A program made the translations under genes and the position numbers. From the NCBI GenBank assembly GCA_041397365.1, contig JAWKWT010000010.1, positions 1-64,000 of the forward strand: a stretch of DNA of 64,000 bases. The letters run 5' to 3'. Within the stretch, counting starts at the first letter, position 1. Each line of letters begins with the position of its first letter. The DNA is from P52-10 sp041397365. Lineage in GTDB: Bacteria > Pseudomonadota > Alphaproteobacteria > Rhizobiales > Xanthobacteraceae. The notes below the pieces were generated by a model. The model saw only the letters and a list, made by a program, of their open reading frames with translations, did not search any database and had not been told where the DNA came from. Positions 63,616 through 64,000 of this stretch are shown here, piece by piece.

Positions 63616-64000
63616 TTACTGCGCCGCCTCCAGCCGCTCCTCGGCGAGCAGCCGGCGCGCGGCGTCGGCGCTCATGGGCTCGCCGAAGGCGAAGCCTTGC
63701 GCGTATTCGCAGCCGAGCTGATACAGCTCCACCGCATCCGAATCCGACTCCGCGCCTTCCGCAACAACGTCCATGCCGAGATCATGCGCCATGGCGATGA
63801 TCGACTTCAGCAGCACCGGCCGCGTGCCGCGATTGGTGGTGCGCACGAACGACTGATCGATCTTGATCGTGTCGAAGGGAAAGCGTTGCAGATAGGCCAG
63901 CGACGAATGGCCGGTGCCGAAATCGTCGAGCGAGAGGCCCGCGCCGAGTTCACGAATCCGGTGCATCATCTGAGCGGCGTGCTCGGGATTTTCCATCACC
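63616..64000 (-). CDS. EAL domain protein, C-terminal part only
   Basis: The gene enters from the right edge of the window and ends at 63616. The last ~128 residues are an EAL phosphodiesterase domain with GLSLDDFGTGHSSLAYLQRF, IKIDQSFV and DVVAEGAES, which carry catalytic acidic residues of c-di-GMP breakdown, then a tail DAVELYQLGCEYAQGFAFGE. Whether it also has a GGDEF or sensor domain cannot be seen. It is a second c-di-GMP-related gene in the window, unlinked to the frameshifted one at 46595. Confidence 0.9.
   Translation of the reverse strand, partial: VMENPEHAAQMMHRIRELGAGLSLDDFGTGHSSLAYLQRFPFDTIKIDQSFVRTTNRGTRPVLLKSIIAMAHDLGMDVVAEGAESDSDAVELYQLGCEYAQGFAFGEPMSADAARRLLAEERLEAAQ

Overview
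The window looks like chromosomal DNA of a high-GC alphaproteobacterium of the order Hyphomicrobiales, most likely the Bradyrhizobium/Rhodopseudomonas (Nitrobacteraceae) neighbourhood. This is inferred from the ispH-thrB-rnhA block beside trcR, peroxiredoxin and yqgE, the abundance of family III (CaiB/BaiF) CoA-transferases, a single-chain acyl-CoA carboxylase, and a hairpin repeat (GAGCATGATC...GATCATGCTC) scattered between genes. No rRNA, tRNA, transposase, prophage or CRISPR array was seen.

Layout. 1-3805: acyl-CoA catabolic genes (CoA-transferase end, crotonase, AtuA-family protein) with a GntR regulator. 3839-6157: MarR regulator divergent from a VOC protein, then an MFS transporter. 6329-10477: stress-type cluster (universal stress protein, LOG protein, two CBS-BON proteins, a cytochrome c). 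10480-16557: leftward run of a VOC protein, a TetR regulator and three tandem MATE transporters. 16893-23035: superoxide dismutase, fluoride channel and a zinc-uptake operon (His-rich membrane peptide, ABC importer, COG0523 GTPase, WD40 protein) behind a Zur-like box. 23191-25770: a DUF454 protein, then decayed SDR and LysR genes. 25964-32167: Bug-type binding protein, Baeyer-Villiger-type monooxygenase, CoA-transferase, flavin-reductase-like protein and NnrS. 32387-46515: an oligopeptide-type ABC importer with two related binding proteins, one frameshifted, a double-length CoA-transferase, a 1133-residue biotin carboxylase/carboxyltransferase fusion and an unusual crotonase. 46595-57556: frameshifted GGDEF-EAL gene, CoA-transferase, LodA/LodB-type quinone-cofactor oxidase pair, a mesaconyl-CoA isomerase (Mct-like), a frameshifted methylsuccinyl-CoA-dehydrogenase-like gene and a 2-hydroxyacid dehydrogenase. 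57786-64000: housekeeping block (trcR, ispH, thrB, rnhA, peroxiredoxin, DsbD-like, yqgE, EAL protein).

How it fits together. Much of the window is import, CoA activation and breakdown of organic acids: several importers each sit next to CoA-transferases, crotonases, a dehydrogenase or a carboxylase. Two pairs of unlinked genes share near-identical upstream motifs at matching distances from the start codon: the universal stress protein with the cytochrome c, and the GGDEF-EAL gene with the LodA gene. Three otherwise intact genes carry single frameshifts, so either recent decay or base-calling error affects this sequence.
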